A stretch of 64,000 nt of DNA. Origin: Coxiellaceae bacterium. Its GTDB lineage: Bacteria > Pseudomonadota > Gammaproteobacteria > Coxiellales > Coxiellaceae. The position numbers and the translations under genes are program-made. Below are positions 9,103-17,700 of this stretch, one piece after another. The number at the start of each line of letters is the position of its first letter. Position 1 is the first letter of the stretch. The stretch is taken from assembly GCA_029212925.1 (NCBI GenBank), contig JARGOB010000001.1, positions 115,183 through 179,182 of the forward strand. Direction: 5' to 3'. The notes under the pieces were generated by a model. It worked only from the letters and a program-made list of their open reading frames with translations, searched no databases and was not told the origin of the DNA.

Positions 9103-9302
9103 GCTAAGCTGCTGATGGTGTACCAAGCTTCAAGCGTTGGCGCAGCCCTGTCACAATATGCGCAATCGAGCATCTTGAAGCAGTCGGCAGCTATGCTACA
9201 TTAAAGGTGTTCTTGACTTCTACCCCCTGACTCCTGTAGTTGTAAAGGCGACGACATAAAACTCAAAAGAAGCTTACTTCCCCAGTAAGCTTCTTTTTTT
9301 TG
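9103..9302 (+). ncRNA. Candidate structured small RNA upstream of a strong terminator
   Basis: No protein frame is supported between the RseP-like gene and the terminator. AGCTGCTGA near 9110 pairs with TCGGCAGCT near 9186 (one wobble) and GCTTCAAG pairs with CTTGAAGC inside it, giving a long hairpin. A promoter-like TTGAAG-N16-TACATT lies near 9176-9203, so a transcript of about 95 nt ending at 9301 is possible. TGCTACATT followed by AAGGTGT recurs near 44825 before the Trm112-like gene. I cannot match it to 6S, tmRNA or 4.5S RNA. Confidence 0.35.
9267..9301 (+). terminator. Strong Rho-independent terminator
   Basis: A perfect 12-bp stem (AAGAAGCTTACT with AGTAAGCTTCTT), 5-nt loop TCCCC, then an eight-T run. 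It would end plus-strand transcripts from the RseP-like gene or from the candidate small RNA. Confidence 0.9.
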
Positions 9303-9314
9303 TAAGTCTTATCT

Positions 9315-9695
9315 GCGGGCAATCTTGAACGTTTAATGCCACTCAAAACTGCTTATGTATGTCACTATACACGTCGCATTTTTTCGTAGCATTAAACGTC
9401 CAACCTTACCGCGCAGCTAAGCCTTACAACCTGTAGTATCAGCGGGCAATCTTGAACGTTTAATGCCACTCAAAACTGCTTATGTATGTCACTATACACG
9501 TCGCATTTTTTCGTAGCATTAAACGTCCAACCTTGCCGCGCAGCTAAGCCTTACAACCTGTAGTATCAGCGGGCAGTCTTGAGCGTTTAATGCCACTCAA
9601 AACTGCTTATGTATGTCACTATACACGTCGCATTTTTTCGTAGCATTAAACGTCCAACCTTGCCGCGCAGCTAAGCCTTACAACCTGTAGTATCA
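9315..9695. repeat. Three tandem 127-bp repeats, each a potential hairpin
   Basis: Units begin at 9315, 9442 and 9569 and are nearly identical (isolated differences such as AATCTTGAAC versus AGTCTTGAGC). The start of a fourth unit is visible at 9696 before the sequence diverges. Within each unit ACGTTTAATGC pairs perfectly with GCATTAAACGT, and flanking bases extend the stem imperfectly. The apex holds TCACTATACACGTCGCA followed by a T run. No open reading frame or spacer structure is seen. Confidence 0.92.
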
Positions 9696-9727
9696 GCGGG
9701 TTATTTTGAATGATTAACACGTTGTTT

Positions 9728-9754
9728 GTCATCCCGGCCCCCGAGCCGGGATCC
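9728..9754. repeat. GTCATCCCGG palindromic repeat, copy 2
   Basis: GTCATCCCGG followed by CCCCCGAG and CCGGGATCC; a single complete palindrome between the 127-bp array and the lipoprotein promoter. Confidence 0.75.
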
Positions 9755-9821
9755 GTGTTTTATTAATGCAGTCATCATTTCACAATACGATTAAGTAAAT
9801 GGACATTCCAGCAGCTGCGCA

Positions 9822-9850
9822 TTGTGTCTCAAGTACGATGGGTTTATAAT
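9822..9850 (+). promoter_or_regulatory. Sigma-70 promoter for the SPOR lipoprotein
   Basis: TTGTGT (9822-9827), 17-bp spacer, perfect TATAAT (9845-9850). It lies inside the longest upstream-extended frame, which supports the later start at 9890. Confidence 0.8.
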
Positions 9851-9889
9851 ACCTGCGGTATTCAACGCCGTTACAAGGACCACTCAAAT

Positions 9890-10858
9890 ATGACTTACCA
9901 CCGTGTTGCTTCTCGACTAGCGCTCATCTGTTTAACGTCTGTAGTTTTTTTGACCGGTTGTGCTAAGTATCCGAAGACAGATTCTTACGATACTGCTGCA
10001 GGTAATTTTCAAAATACCAAAGCCTGTAAATCCAATGAATTCTTACAACGCTATGGTTGCTCGTTAGATCGCGTGGAGCAGGCAGCTGAAAGTAATGATC
10101 CTGATGCTATGTATGCGTTAGGTTACATGTATTATTATGGTGTTGGCACGGTAAGAGATACCGATACAGCGATTGTATGGATTAGTCGTGCTGCTGGTCA
10201 AAACCAGCCTCTGGCGATTAAAGCGATGAATATTATTCGCAAAAAACAATTCTCGCATCAAGGTCAAACCAAGATGGCAGCGAGATCGACGAAGGGAACG
10301 ATCCCAAACACGGATCCACATCAAGCTCGAACCAAACAACCGTATGTGCAACAATTCACCAAGGCCAAGCCTGCGCCTAAAACACCCGCGGTGCATGTGG
10401 CTAAAGCGCCGTTACCTGCAACAAATCTTCACGCGGTAACGCCGGCGGTTAAGCCTGTGGTGAAAGCATCTGTTGCTAAAGAGACGGTAGCGAATGCTAA
10501 TGCATCGAGCAATTGGGCTGGTGCCAGTGCGCCAGCGAATGGTGTGATTGCCAGTCATACGGCTGGAAGCACGGCTGATAATGAACAAAAGCATTACACG
10601 TTACAAATCATGGCGGCGCACGATTTAAGCGTGGTGAAGCAGTTCCTGTCTAATCATCATTTAGGGCAACAGGCCAGCTACTATCATACATATTTCCAAA
10701 ACAAAAATTGGTATGTGCTTATTTATGGAGACTATCCCAGCGTTAAACAGGCAAAACATGCCATGAACACGCTGCCAAAAAATGTTCAGCGCATGCACCC
10801 TTGGGTAAAATCGTATCGTACGGTGCAAAAGGAGATACTGCAAAAGCGGGTTATTTAA
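9890..10858 (+). CDS. Lipoprotein with Sel1-like repeat and C-terminal SPOR domain
   Basis: The 322-residue product begins with a lipoprotein signal peptide whose lipobox reads LTGC (Cys near residue 24), so it should be anchored to a membrane. Residues about 65-105 form a Sel1-like repeat (DAMYALGYMYYYGVG). A Pro/Ala/Lys-rich linker follows, then a SPOR domain (from HYTLQIMAA to the end), a fold that binds septal denuded peptidoglycan. This suggests an envelope or cell-division role. The start was chosen because the promoter TATAAT lies just upstream, AAGGA precedes this ATG, and the signal peptide begins here. The frame could extend 22 codons further upstream. Confidence 0.82.
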   Translation: MTYHRVASRLALICLTSVVFLTGCAKYPKTDSYDTAAGNFQNTKACKSNEFLQRYGCSLDRVEQAAESNDPDAMYALGYMYYYGVGTVRDTDTAIVWISRAAGQNQPLAIKAMNIIRKKQFSHQGQTKMAARSTKGTIPNTDPHQARTKQPYVQQFTKAKPAPKTPAVHVAKAPLPATNLHAVTPAVKPVVKASVAKETVANANASSNWAGASAPANGVIASHTAGSTADNEQKHYTLQIMAAHDLSVVKQFLSNHHLGQQASYYHTYFQNKNWYVLIYGDYPSVKQAKHAMNTLPKNVQRMHPWVKSYRTVQKEILQKRVI

Positions 10859-10862
10859 CTTC

Positions 10863-10991
10863 GTCATCTCGGGCTACGTATTGTCATCCCGGGCTACGTA
10901 TTGTCATCCCGGGCTACGACCCGGGATCCAGAAAATATAATAACTGGATCACGCATCAAGTGCGGGATGACAGGAACAAGTGCGGGATGAC
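10863..10991. repeat. GTCATCCCGG repeat array with mirrored halves
   Basis: Three forward half-sites of 20-bp period from 10863, the last completed by CCGGGATCCAG ending at 10931, then an AT-rich centre, the inverted CTGGATC (10944-10950), and two reverse half-sites TGCGGGATGAC at 10961 and 10981. The whole block is an extended inverted repeat between the lipoprotein gene and fadE. Confidence 0.8.
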
Positions 10992-11079
10992 AAAGCAAGG
11001 CTCGGGATAGCTGGAAAAAACTGTAAATTTTTGGTTGTTTAGGTATACTGTGCACCCTGTGTGCAAAGGAGGTTGTTAA

Positions 11080-13566
11080 ATGGAAACACTGATGTGGGTT
11101 ATCCTGTATGTTGCGTTGTGGATGATTTTAGCTTTTCAACGTGCAAAGCTTATTATTTGGACGATTGCTTTCGGCGTGTTACTGCTGGTGCAATCCTTTT
11201 TAGGTTCAGTAGGTGGTGGCGTTACCAGTTGGGTGATTTTTGCTGTCATTGCTATTGCGCTTAATGTTACTCCTCTGCGCAAATTGTGGTTAACTGGCCA
11301 AGGGCTGAAAGTATTTCGAAAGGTAATGCCGCCGATGTCGGTGACAGAAGCTGAAGCGTTAACCGCGGGTACTGTCGGTTGGGAAGGCGAGTGCTTTTCA
11401 GGTAAGCCAGATTGGAAAAAATTAAGAAAAATTCCTGCACCTCAGCTCACACAAGAAGAACAAGCTTTTCTTGATGGACCCGTTGAGAAACTGTGTTCGA
11501 TGCTAGACGATTGGCAAATCACCCATGAATTAAATAACCTGCCTGACGATATTTGGCAATTTATTAAAGATAATGGTTTCTTCGGTATGATTATTCCGAA
11601 GGAGTTTGGTGGTCTAGAGTTTACCGCGCATGGTCATTCAGCCGTGATCAATAAATTAGCTGGGATTAGCGTTTCAGCGGCTACGATTATTTCTGTGCCC
11701 AATTCATTAGGACCTGGTGAATTGATTTTGCATTACGGTACAGAAGAACAAAAAAATCATTATTTACCTCGCTTAGCTAAAGGTAAAGAGATTCCTTGTT
11801 TTGCGCTGACTAGCCCAACAGCGGGTTCAGATGCCGCGGCTATGACGGACAGTGGTATCATTTGTAAGCGCAAAGTGGATGGCGAAGAAAAGCTCGGCAT
11901 CTTAATGAACTGGAATAAACGCTATATTACTTTGTCGCCAGTTGCGACCATAGTTGGCGTTGCATTTAAATGTTACGACCCTGATCACTTAATTGGTGAT
12001 ACTGAAGAATTAGGGATTACTTGTGCATTGATACCGGTTAACACACCGGGTGTGGTGACAGGGCGTCGTCATTGCCCATTAAACTCAGCCTTTCCTAATG
12101 GTCCAACACAAGGGCATGATGTGTTTGTGTCATTTGATGCGATCATTGGTGGTAAAGACATGGTGGGTCATGGTTGGCGTATGTTAATGGAGTGCTTAGC
12201 GGCCGGTCGCGGTATTTCATTGCCGTCGATGGTGATGGGTGGTGCACGCATGGGTGCATTGGCCAGTGGTGTGTATTCACATGTGCGTCGTCAATTTAAT
12301 ACAGCGATTGCGAATTTTGAAGGCGTTGAAGAAGTACTGACTCGAATCGCGGGTCGTTCTTATATAATGGATGCGGTGCGTTGTCTTACACTGTCTTATT
12401 TAGATATCGGCGAGAAACCAGCGGTAGCTTCAGCGATTGGTAAATACCATGTGACTGAACTGGCACGTAAAGTGGTACTGGATACCATGGATGTACATGG
12501 TGGTAAGGCGATTTGTTTAGGGCCGAATAATTACATTGGTCGTGGTTACCAAGAATCCCCGGTGAGTATTACTGTTGAAGGCGCGAATATATTGACGCGC
12601 TCAATGATTATCTTTGGTCAAGGTGCGGTACGTTGTCATCCTTATATGTTGGAGTTAATGCAATCAGCGCGAGCCGAAGACAAAGTGCAAGGTTTAAAGC
12701 GTTTTGATAAAGCGTTAATGGGGCATTTAGGCTATATGCTAAGTAATTGGACGCGTTGTTTTATGCTGTCTATTACTGACGGTGTTTTTGTCCGTGGCTC
12801 AGGTTATACCCGACGCTACACTCGTTTGTTAACGCGTTACTCAGCTGCATTTTCACATGTCGCCGATATTTGCATGATGACTTTAGGTGGTGATTTAAAA
12901 CGTAAAGAAAAACTGTCTGGTCGTTTAGGTGATTGCTTAAGTTACTTGTATATGGGTTCAGCGGTTATTAAATATTACGAAGATGGTGGCAGCAGTAAAG
13001 ATGAGTTACCTGCGCTGCAATGGGCAATGCAAATGATTATTGCTGATTTGCAAGACGCATTAGACGGAATTTTACGTAATATGCCCAATCGCCTCTTAGC
13101 TTGGTATTTACGTTGCTGGGTGTTCCCGTTTGGGCAGTTAGATCGCACACCAAACGATAAAGCAGGGCATCGTTTAGCGAAGTTGTTAACCCAGCCGTCA
13201 GTGCTGCGTGAACGTTTGGCTAAAGGGGCTTATTTAACGCCGACAGATAATAATTTGGTGGGACAGATGTGTCACCACTTTAAAGATTTTCTTGAGGTAG
13301 AAAGTTTGGAAACTAAATTAGCCAAAGCGCATAAGAAAGGCAAAATCAAAGGTTATAGCTACGAAGCATTGGTTGAGTCTGCATTGGATGAGGCAGTACT
13401 CACGAAATTTGAAGCAGAACGTTTACTAGCGGTGAATGAGTTACGTACTCACGTCAATGCCGTTGACGATTTTGATCCGAGTGTGCTCGCTAATCCACAA
13501 AGTAAACCATCCAAAGTGAAAGCAGCGTCTAATGACGATAAACAACCTAAAGTCGTAGACGGGTAA
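11080..13566 (+). CDS. fadE: Acyl-CoA dehydrogenase FadE
   Basis: FAD-linked enzyme for the first step of fatty-acid beta-oxidation (acyl-CoA to trans-2-enoyl-CoA). The 828-residue length fits the long FadE type (E. coli about 814). Two or three N-terminal hydrophobic segments (residues 1-65) suggest membrane association. The N-terminal helical domain reads GFFGMIIPKEFGGLEF, the middle domain CFALTSPTAGSDAAAM, and the C-terminal domain continues past MDVHGGKAICLG. An excellent ribosome site AAAGGAGG precedes the ATG. The stop lies 11 bp before fadD, so the two probably form an operon for fatty-acid use. Confidence 0.95.
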   Translation: METLMWVILYVALWMILAFQRAKLIIWTIAFGVLLLVQSFLGSVGGGVTSWVIFAVIAIALNVTPLRKLWLTGQGLKVFRKVMPPMSVTEAEALTAGTVGWEGECFSGKPDWKKLRKIPAPQLTQEEQAFLDGPVEKLCSMLDDWQITHELNNLPDDIWQFIKDNGFFGMIIPKEFGGLEFTAHGHSAVINKLAGISVSAATIISVPNSLGPGELILHYGTEEQKNHYLPRLAKGKEIPCFALTSPTAGSDAAAMTDSGIICKRKVDGEEKLGILMNWNKRYITLSPVATIVGVAFKCYDPDHLIGDTEELGITCALIPVNTPGVVTGRRHCPLNSAFPNGPTQGHDVFVSFDAIIGGKDMVGHGWRMLMECLAAGRGISLPSMVMGGARMGALASGVYSHVRRQFNTAIANFEGVEEVLTRIAGRSYIMDAVRCLTLSYLDIGEKPAVASAIGKYHVTELARKVVLDTMDVHGGKAICLGPNNYIGRGYQESPVSITVEGANILTRSMIIFGQGAVRCHPYMLELMQSARAEDKVQGLKRFDKALMGHLGYMLSNWTRCFMLSITDGVFVRGSGYTRRYTRLLTRYSAAFSHVADICMMTLGGDLKRKEKLSGRLGDCLSYLYMGSAVIKYYEDGGSSKDELPALQWAMQMIIADLQDALDGILRNMPNRLLAWYLRCWVFPFGQLDRTPNDKAGHRLAKLLTQPSVLRERLAKGAYLTPTDNNLVGQMCHHFKDFLEVESLETKLAKAHKKGKIKGYSYEALVESALDEAVLTKFEAERLLAVNELRTHVNAVDDFDPSVLANPQSKPSKVKAASNDDKQPKVVDG

Positions 13567-13577
13567 AGGGGAGTATT

Positions 13578-15260
13578 TTGGATAAGAAATGGTTTGGGCA
13601 TTATCCGCCAGGGGTGCCGCATACATTAGCGGAATATAAAGATCAATATTCGACCTTGGTTGAAATGCTTGAACACAGCTTTGAAAAATTTGCTGAGTGC
13701 ACTGCGGTTAGCAATATGGGACACAGTTATACCTATGCGGAACTGGGTCGTCTTAGTCAACATGTAGCGTCTTATTTGCAACACACCTTAAAGCTGGAGC
13801 GTGGTTCGCGGGTAGCGATTATGTTGCCTAATGTGCTGCAGTTTCCGGTGATGTTAGTTGGTGTTTTGCGTGCGGGCATGACGGTGGTTAATGTTAATCC
13901 GTTATATACGTCACGAGAATTAGTGCATCAATTAAACGATTCTGGTTCAGATACCATTATTGTGTTGGCGAATTTTGCTAATGTCTTACAAGATGCTTTA
14001 CCTAAAACCAAAGTTAAACACGTTATTGTTACTGAACTGGGTGATATGTTGGGTGGCTTTAAAGGGCCCATGGTTAACTTTGTGGTAAAACACATTAAAC
14101 GTATGGTGCCGAGTTGGACAATTTCACAAGCGATTACGTTTGATGAAATGCTGCACTTAGGCAGTCAAAAACCGTTTGAATACGTTGATGTCAAAGCAGA
14201 AGACGTTGCTTTTTTACAATACACCGGCGGCACAACAGGGGTGTCGAAAGGCGCAGTATTACTGCATAGCAATATGATTGCTAACGTCATGCAAATTGTG
14301 GCATGGGTGGAACCCGTTGGTGTAGAAAAAGGCACAGGCTCAGTAATCGGTGCATTGCCGCTTTACCATATTTTTTCACTCACCGTCTGTTGCTTTTGCT
14401 TCTTCTCCTACGGTTCTGAATGTATTTTAGTAACCAACCCGCGTGATATGGGTTCATTTGTTCGCATACTTCGTAAATCTACATTTAATTTCTTCGTTGG
14501 TTTGAATACGTTATTTAATCATTTAGCTAAACATAAAAAAATTCATAAAGTTGATTTCTCTCATTTGCAGCTCACTGTGTCAGGCGGTATGGCTTTACAA
14601 AGCAGTGTTGCCACGCAATGGCATGAGCTGACGGGTTTGCCGATAGTGGAAGGTTTTGGTTTGACGGAAGCCAGCCCCGTAGTGACCATTAATCCAGTTA
14701 ATATCGAAAAATTTAATGGCAGTGTTGGTGTGCCTATCCCATCGACCGATGTCCGTATCATTGATGCCGAAGGTAATGAATTATCCGTTGGTAAAAAAGG
14801 TGAACTCTGCGTTAAAGGCCCACAAGTAATGGCAGGCTACTGGCAGCGTCAAGAAGCCACCGACAAAGTGCTTGATAAAGACGGCTGGTTGCACACCGGT
14901 GATATTGCTCGCATGGACGAAGAAGGCTTCTTTTATTTAGTAGACCGACAAAAAGACATGATTGTCGTATCAGGTTTTAATGTCTACCCCAATGAAATCG
15001 AAGAAGTGATTTCAACCATGCCAGGTATAAAAGAAGTCGCAGTAATCGGTGTGCCAAGTGAACGTACCGGTGAAGCGGTTAAAGCCTTTATCGTTAAAGA
15101 TAAATCACCTGTCACGGAAGAGGAAGTGGTTGCGTATTGCCGTGAACGCTTAACCGGTTATAAAATTCCAAAGCAAATTGAGTTTCGGTTTGATTTGCCG
15201 AAATCAAACGTCGGAAAGATATTGCGCCGTGAATTACGCGACGAAGCGCTCGCCGCTTGA
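13578..15260 (+). CDS. fadD: Long-chain fatty acid-CoA ligase FadD
   Basis: Activates fatty acids with ATP and CoA. The 560-residue protein of the ANL superfamily shows the AMP-binding loop YTGGTTGVSKGA (about residue 215), the VEGFGLTEASP motif, and the hinge and fatty-acid signature GWLHTGDIARMD. The C-terminal catalytic lysine region is KSNVGKILRRELR. Start is TTG at 13578 with GGGGAG just upstream; it directly follows fadE. The last codons form the left arm of the hairpin repeat at 15256. Confidence 0.94.
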   Translation: MDKKWFGHYPPGVPHTLAEYKDQYSTLVEMLEHSFEKFAECTAVSNMGHSYTYAELGRLSQHVASYLQHTLKLERGSRVAIMLPNVLQFPVMLVGVLRAGMTVVNVNPLYTSRELVHQLNDSGSDTIIVLANFANVLQDALPKTKVKHVIVTELGDMLGGFKGPMVNFVVKHIKRMVPSWTISQAITFDEMLHLGSQKPFEYVDVKAEDVAFLQYTGGTTGVSKGAVLLHSNMIANVMQIVAWVEPVGVEKGTGSVIGALPLYHIFSLTVCCFCFFSYGSECILVTNPRDMGSFVRILRKSTFNFFVGLNTLFNHLAKHKKIHKVDFSHLQLTVSGGMALQSSVATQWHELTGLPIVEGFGLTEASPVVTINPVNIEKFNGSVGVPIPSTDVRIIDAEGNELSVGKKGELCVKGPQVMAGYWQRQEATDKVLDKDGWLHTGDIARMDEEGFFYLVDRQKDMIVVSGFNVYPNEIEEVISTMPGIKEVAVIGVPSERTGEAVKAFIVKDKSPVTEEEVVAYCRERLTGYKIPKQIEFRFDLPKSNVGKILRRELRDEALAA

Positions 15261-15492
15261 GCGGCTGCTTTGTCTGTCAGGCGGCGTTAAAACATGCCTC
15301 AAAATCCTCAGGTATTCACTATACATTGCGGTTTTTCGTTATGTTTTGCCTTGCCTGACAAGACAAATCAGCTCGCTCAAGTAGTCGGCTGGATTGATGT
15401 CAGGCGGCGTTAAAACATGCCTCAAAATCCTCAGGTATTCACTATACATTGCGGTTTTTCGTTAGGTATTCACTATACATTGCGATTTTTCG
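15256..15492. repeat. Hairpin repeat with CACTATACA apex, plus two partial copies
   Basis: Arms 15256-15282 and 15353-15381 pair closely (CTTGAGC...GTCAGGC against GCCTGAC...GCTCAAG); the left arm includes the fadD stop. The 66-bp segment 15276-15341 recurs exactly at 15399-15464, and its 28-bp core recurs again at 15465-15492 with one change. The core resembles the apex of the 127-bp repeats at 9315-9695 (CTCAAAA...TCACTATACA...TTTTTCGT), while the arm sequences differ. Confidence 0.85.
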
Positions 15493-15502
15493 AGATGTTT
15501 AG

Positions 15503-16699
15503 CTACCAACCGAGTTTTGCCAGGAATGGTTCCATCATCTCTGTTAGTGTGTCGCTAGTTTGGTCTACTTTGACGTATTCAGCCATGGATTCCGCCAAGA
15601 CGGCTGCTGTGTCAATACAGGGTATGCCAGTATTTCTGTAAGTGAGTTCTATGGGTATTTCGGTACAGCCGAGGATCAATGCTTCAACACCTTCAATGTC
15701 GTGCATGTGTTTTGCTGCTTGCAGAAAATATTGCTTGGCACGTCGTGTAAACCCCGATTTTTCCGCGTTAATACCAGCTTGGACTAAGCGCTGGATACGT
15801 GTCGGTGGAATGATCAGTGTGATTTTGTAGAGCTTGAAAAACTCAGGATCATACAGTTTTGTATTAACAGTTCGTGTTGTGGCCAATAGGCCAATGCGCT
15901 TGCCAGAATAGTGTGCTGCGCAATGACGGCATACTTCATCAATGAGGTTGGTAAAGCGAAGTGTACTGTAGTCCTGTACGGTGTTGATGTGTTTGTGAAA
16001 GGTGTTGCATGGAGCACAAAAACGATCAATGTCACGACGCTTGCAAAACGCTTCAATCTCACGGCGCCATGCCATCGGGCCGTAAGGCCTAAATAGACCT
16101 TTGAAGGCTTGTTTTCTTGAGTGTGGATACCATGCATTGGAAAGACAGCTGATTTTTATGCCAACTCTTGGTAAGAGCTGTACCAGTTTCATAAGAAAGT
16201 CAGCGCCTGCTAACGGCCCCATGCCAGCCAGTATACCAAGGTGGGTGGTATGTTTTTTTCGCTTGTCGGGACTAGCTGGTTTAGTAGGAATAGCCACTGC
16301 AATGCTGAAATCAATAAATGGGTCATGTCCTTGAGAGTCGATTTGAAGCGCAGTAGCTGGTAGGCCGGCTCGGGTAAAGGCAAGTTTGAACAAGGAATCG
16401 GCATCGAGTGTGGTTGTGTTGGATGTGTCACATTTGGTTTCTTTGCTGGCATCACTTATTGTGACGTTTAAGCACACATCAACGCGTTTGATCAATGCGT
16501 TTGAGTCGGTGGCGCAGGGTTCATTGGTTAGGCTTAACTCGGTAATGGGGCGATGCGATTCATCTGGAAAAATCTGTGCCATTAATTTTTCCCATTTCTG
16601 GTAAAAAGCGGCGCCGGTATCTATCGTGCTAATAATGCCTATATGTATAGGTTTGCTGAGTAATCGATAGCTGGCTTTATAGGTTCTCTCTGCTCTCAC
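15503..16699 (-). CDS. Asp/Glu racemase-family protein with extra N-terminal domain
   Basis: The C-terminal 250 residues (from about 148) match the aspartate/glutamate racemase fold: GILAGMGPLAGADF at its start, then the two catalytic cysteine motifs APCNT (about residue 229) and LGCTEIP (about 346). The likely reaction is PLP-independent racemisation of an acidic amino acid, or a related reaction. The family is usually about 230 residues; here an N-terminal 145 residues precede it, beginning GIISTIDTGAAFYQKW, which resembles the start of a second, degenerate racemase domain without its cysteines. Start is GTG with AAGG upstream. Substrate is unknown. Confidence 0.75.
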   Translation of the reverse strand: MRAERTYKASYRLLSKPIHIGIISTIDTGAAFYQKWEKLMAQIFPDESHRPITELSLTNEPCATDSNALIKRVDVCLNVTISDASKETKCDTSNTTTLDADSLFKLAFTRAGLPATALQIDSQGHDPFIDFSIAVAIPTKPASPDKRKKHTTHLGILAGMGPLAGADFLMKLVQLLPRVGIKISCLSNAWYPHSRKQAFKGLFRPYGPMAWRREIEAFCKRRDIDRFCAPCNTFHKHINTVQDYSTLRFTNLIDEVCRHCAAHYSGKRIGLLATTRTVNTKLYDPEFFKLYKITLIIPPTRIQRLVQAGINAEKSGFTRRAKQYFLQAAKHMHDIEGVEALILGCTEIPIELTYRNTGIPCIDTAAVLAESMAEYVKVDQTSDTLTEMMEPFLAKLGW

Positions 16700-16728
16700 T
16701 GCTATGCCTTGGCGTAGTTATGAAAATT

Positions 16729-16974
16729 TTATAGCCGGAAAAAGGGGTTGGCGCCAGCTTCAAGATCAACGTTGTTATCTGCTGCTCTATCCGGTTGTGC
16801 GCAATAGTGATAGCTGCCACAAGCTGCAACAATGGCTATAGAAAAAACAGCGAATAGCAAGGCCGCTTTGGTTAGAGTTGATAGTGAGTTGCTGTGAGGG
16901 TTGGGTAGTACTATAGCGGGTAATATCGTAGCCAGTAAGTTATTTCCACTGTCTGTAGTTGTATTATGTAGCAT
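16729..16974 (-). CDS. Small orphan single-pass membrane protein
   Basis: Not recognised. An 81-residue protein with one hydrophobic segment (about 36-52, ALLFAVFSIAIVAACG), a short cysteine-containing stretch (CGSYHYC) and an acidic end containing VDLEAG. GTGGGAGA eight bases before the ATG is a good ribosome site. A minus-strand promoter TTGATT-N16-TATAGT lies about 40-70 bp upstream. The layout resembles the small proteins at 36436-37304: one membrane segment, juxtamembrane cysteines, acidic tail. Confidence 0.6.
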   Translation of the reverse strand: MLHNTTTDSGNNLLATILPAIVLPNPHSNSLSTLTKAALLFAVFSIAIVAACGSYHYCAQPDRAADNNVDLEAGANPFFRL

Positions 16975-17059
16975 GGTGTTATATCTCCCACAATATAAGT
17001 TGTATTTATGCGGGCACTATACCTTTTGCTGATAAAAAATCAAGCAAGGGAATGGGTTG

Positions 17060-17695
17060 TTACCAGTAATCATACCAAGAAAGCTGCGGCAATGTACTTT
17101 TGCAGTGTTGCAGCTGATTTTTATAGGTGGCGCTATTATGCTGTACCTGCCACGCAATGTTCTTTAACCATAATTTGCGATCATAATTATGTTCAATAAA
17201 GCCGCGCACACCTTCGTGGTAGGCGAGATATAAATCATAAGCATCATTGCTGGGAATGCCGGCTTTGTTACGTGCCATATGGGCAAACCAACCAATAAAA
17301 TCTGTCGCGCTGGCAAATGAGCTGCGATTAACAAAATATTGGTGGGTGTTTTTAGCGTATAAATCCCAGGTGGAATCGATCGCTTGGGTATAACCGCTAG
17401 CGGACGTGATATGTGTCCACGGCAAGGGTATGCCGAGTAACTTACGATGCGGTGTTAATGCCAACGCTTTAAAGTGTGATTCCTCACGAATGATGGCGAG
17501 CTCAACAGCCATTGGCACATGCCATTTTTTTTGTGCCTTTAACATATCCGCATACCAGCGTGGATATTGCTGGAAGATCAAGCACGCATTCTTCATGTTT
17601 TTTGGCGGTTGATTGGTATGCGGGATTAAGCTGATTAGCCATAATACACCAACAACAGATAATAGGATTAAGCAATAACGTTTAATCGTTGCCAT
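17060..17695 (-). CDS. Lytic transglycosylase SLT-domain protein
   Basis: A 211-residue protein with an N-terminal signal or anchor segment (YCLILLSVVGVLWLISLI) and a soluble-lytic-transglycosylase-like domain. The catalytic glutamate is likely in ELAIIREESHFKA (about residue 72), and SASGYTQAIDSTW and YHEGVRGF match later SLT motifs. It would cleave peptidoglycan in the periplasm. It begins 5 bp after the acetoacetate-CoA ligase stop, with its ribosome site (GGAGCG) inside that gene's last codons, so the two are co-transcribed although their functions are not obviously linked. Confidence 0.8.
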   Translation of the reverse strand: MATIKRYCLILLSVVGVLWLISLIPHTNQPPKNMKNACLIFQQYPRWYADMLKAQKKWHVPMAVELAIIREESHFKALALTPHRKLLGIPLPWTHITSASGYTQAIDSTWDLYAKNTHQYFVNRSSFASATDFIGWFAHMARNKAGIPSNDAYDLYLAYHEGVRGFIEHNYDRKLWLKNIAWQVQHNSATYKNQLQHCKSTLPQLSWYDYW

Positions 17696-17700
17696 TAGAT

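Noticed and set aside
9103..9302. 6S RNA
   Set aside because: GCGACGACA near the end recalls the 3' part of E. coli 6S RNA, but the closing stem and central bubble layout are not found.
9315..9695. Possible CRISPR or coding repeat
   Set aside because: The whole 127 bp is repeated, with no variable spacers and no conserved frame.
9824..9889. Upstream extension of the SPOR lipoprotein
   Set aside because: It overlaps the promoter -10 TATAAT and would place 22 residues before the lipoprotein signal peptide.
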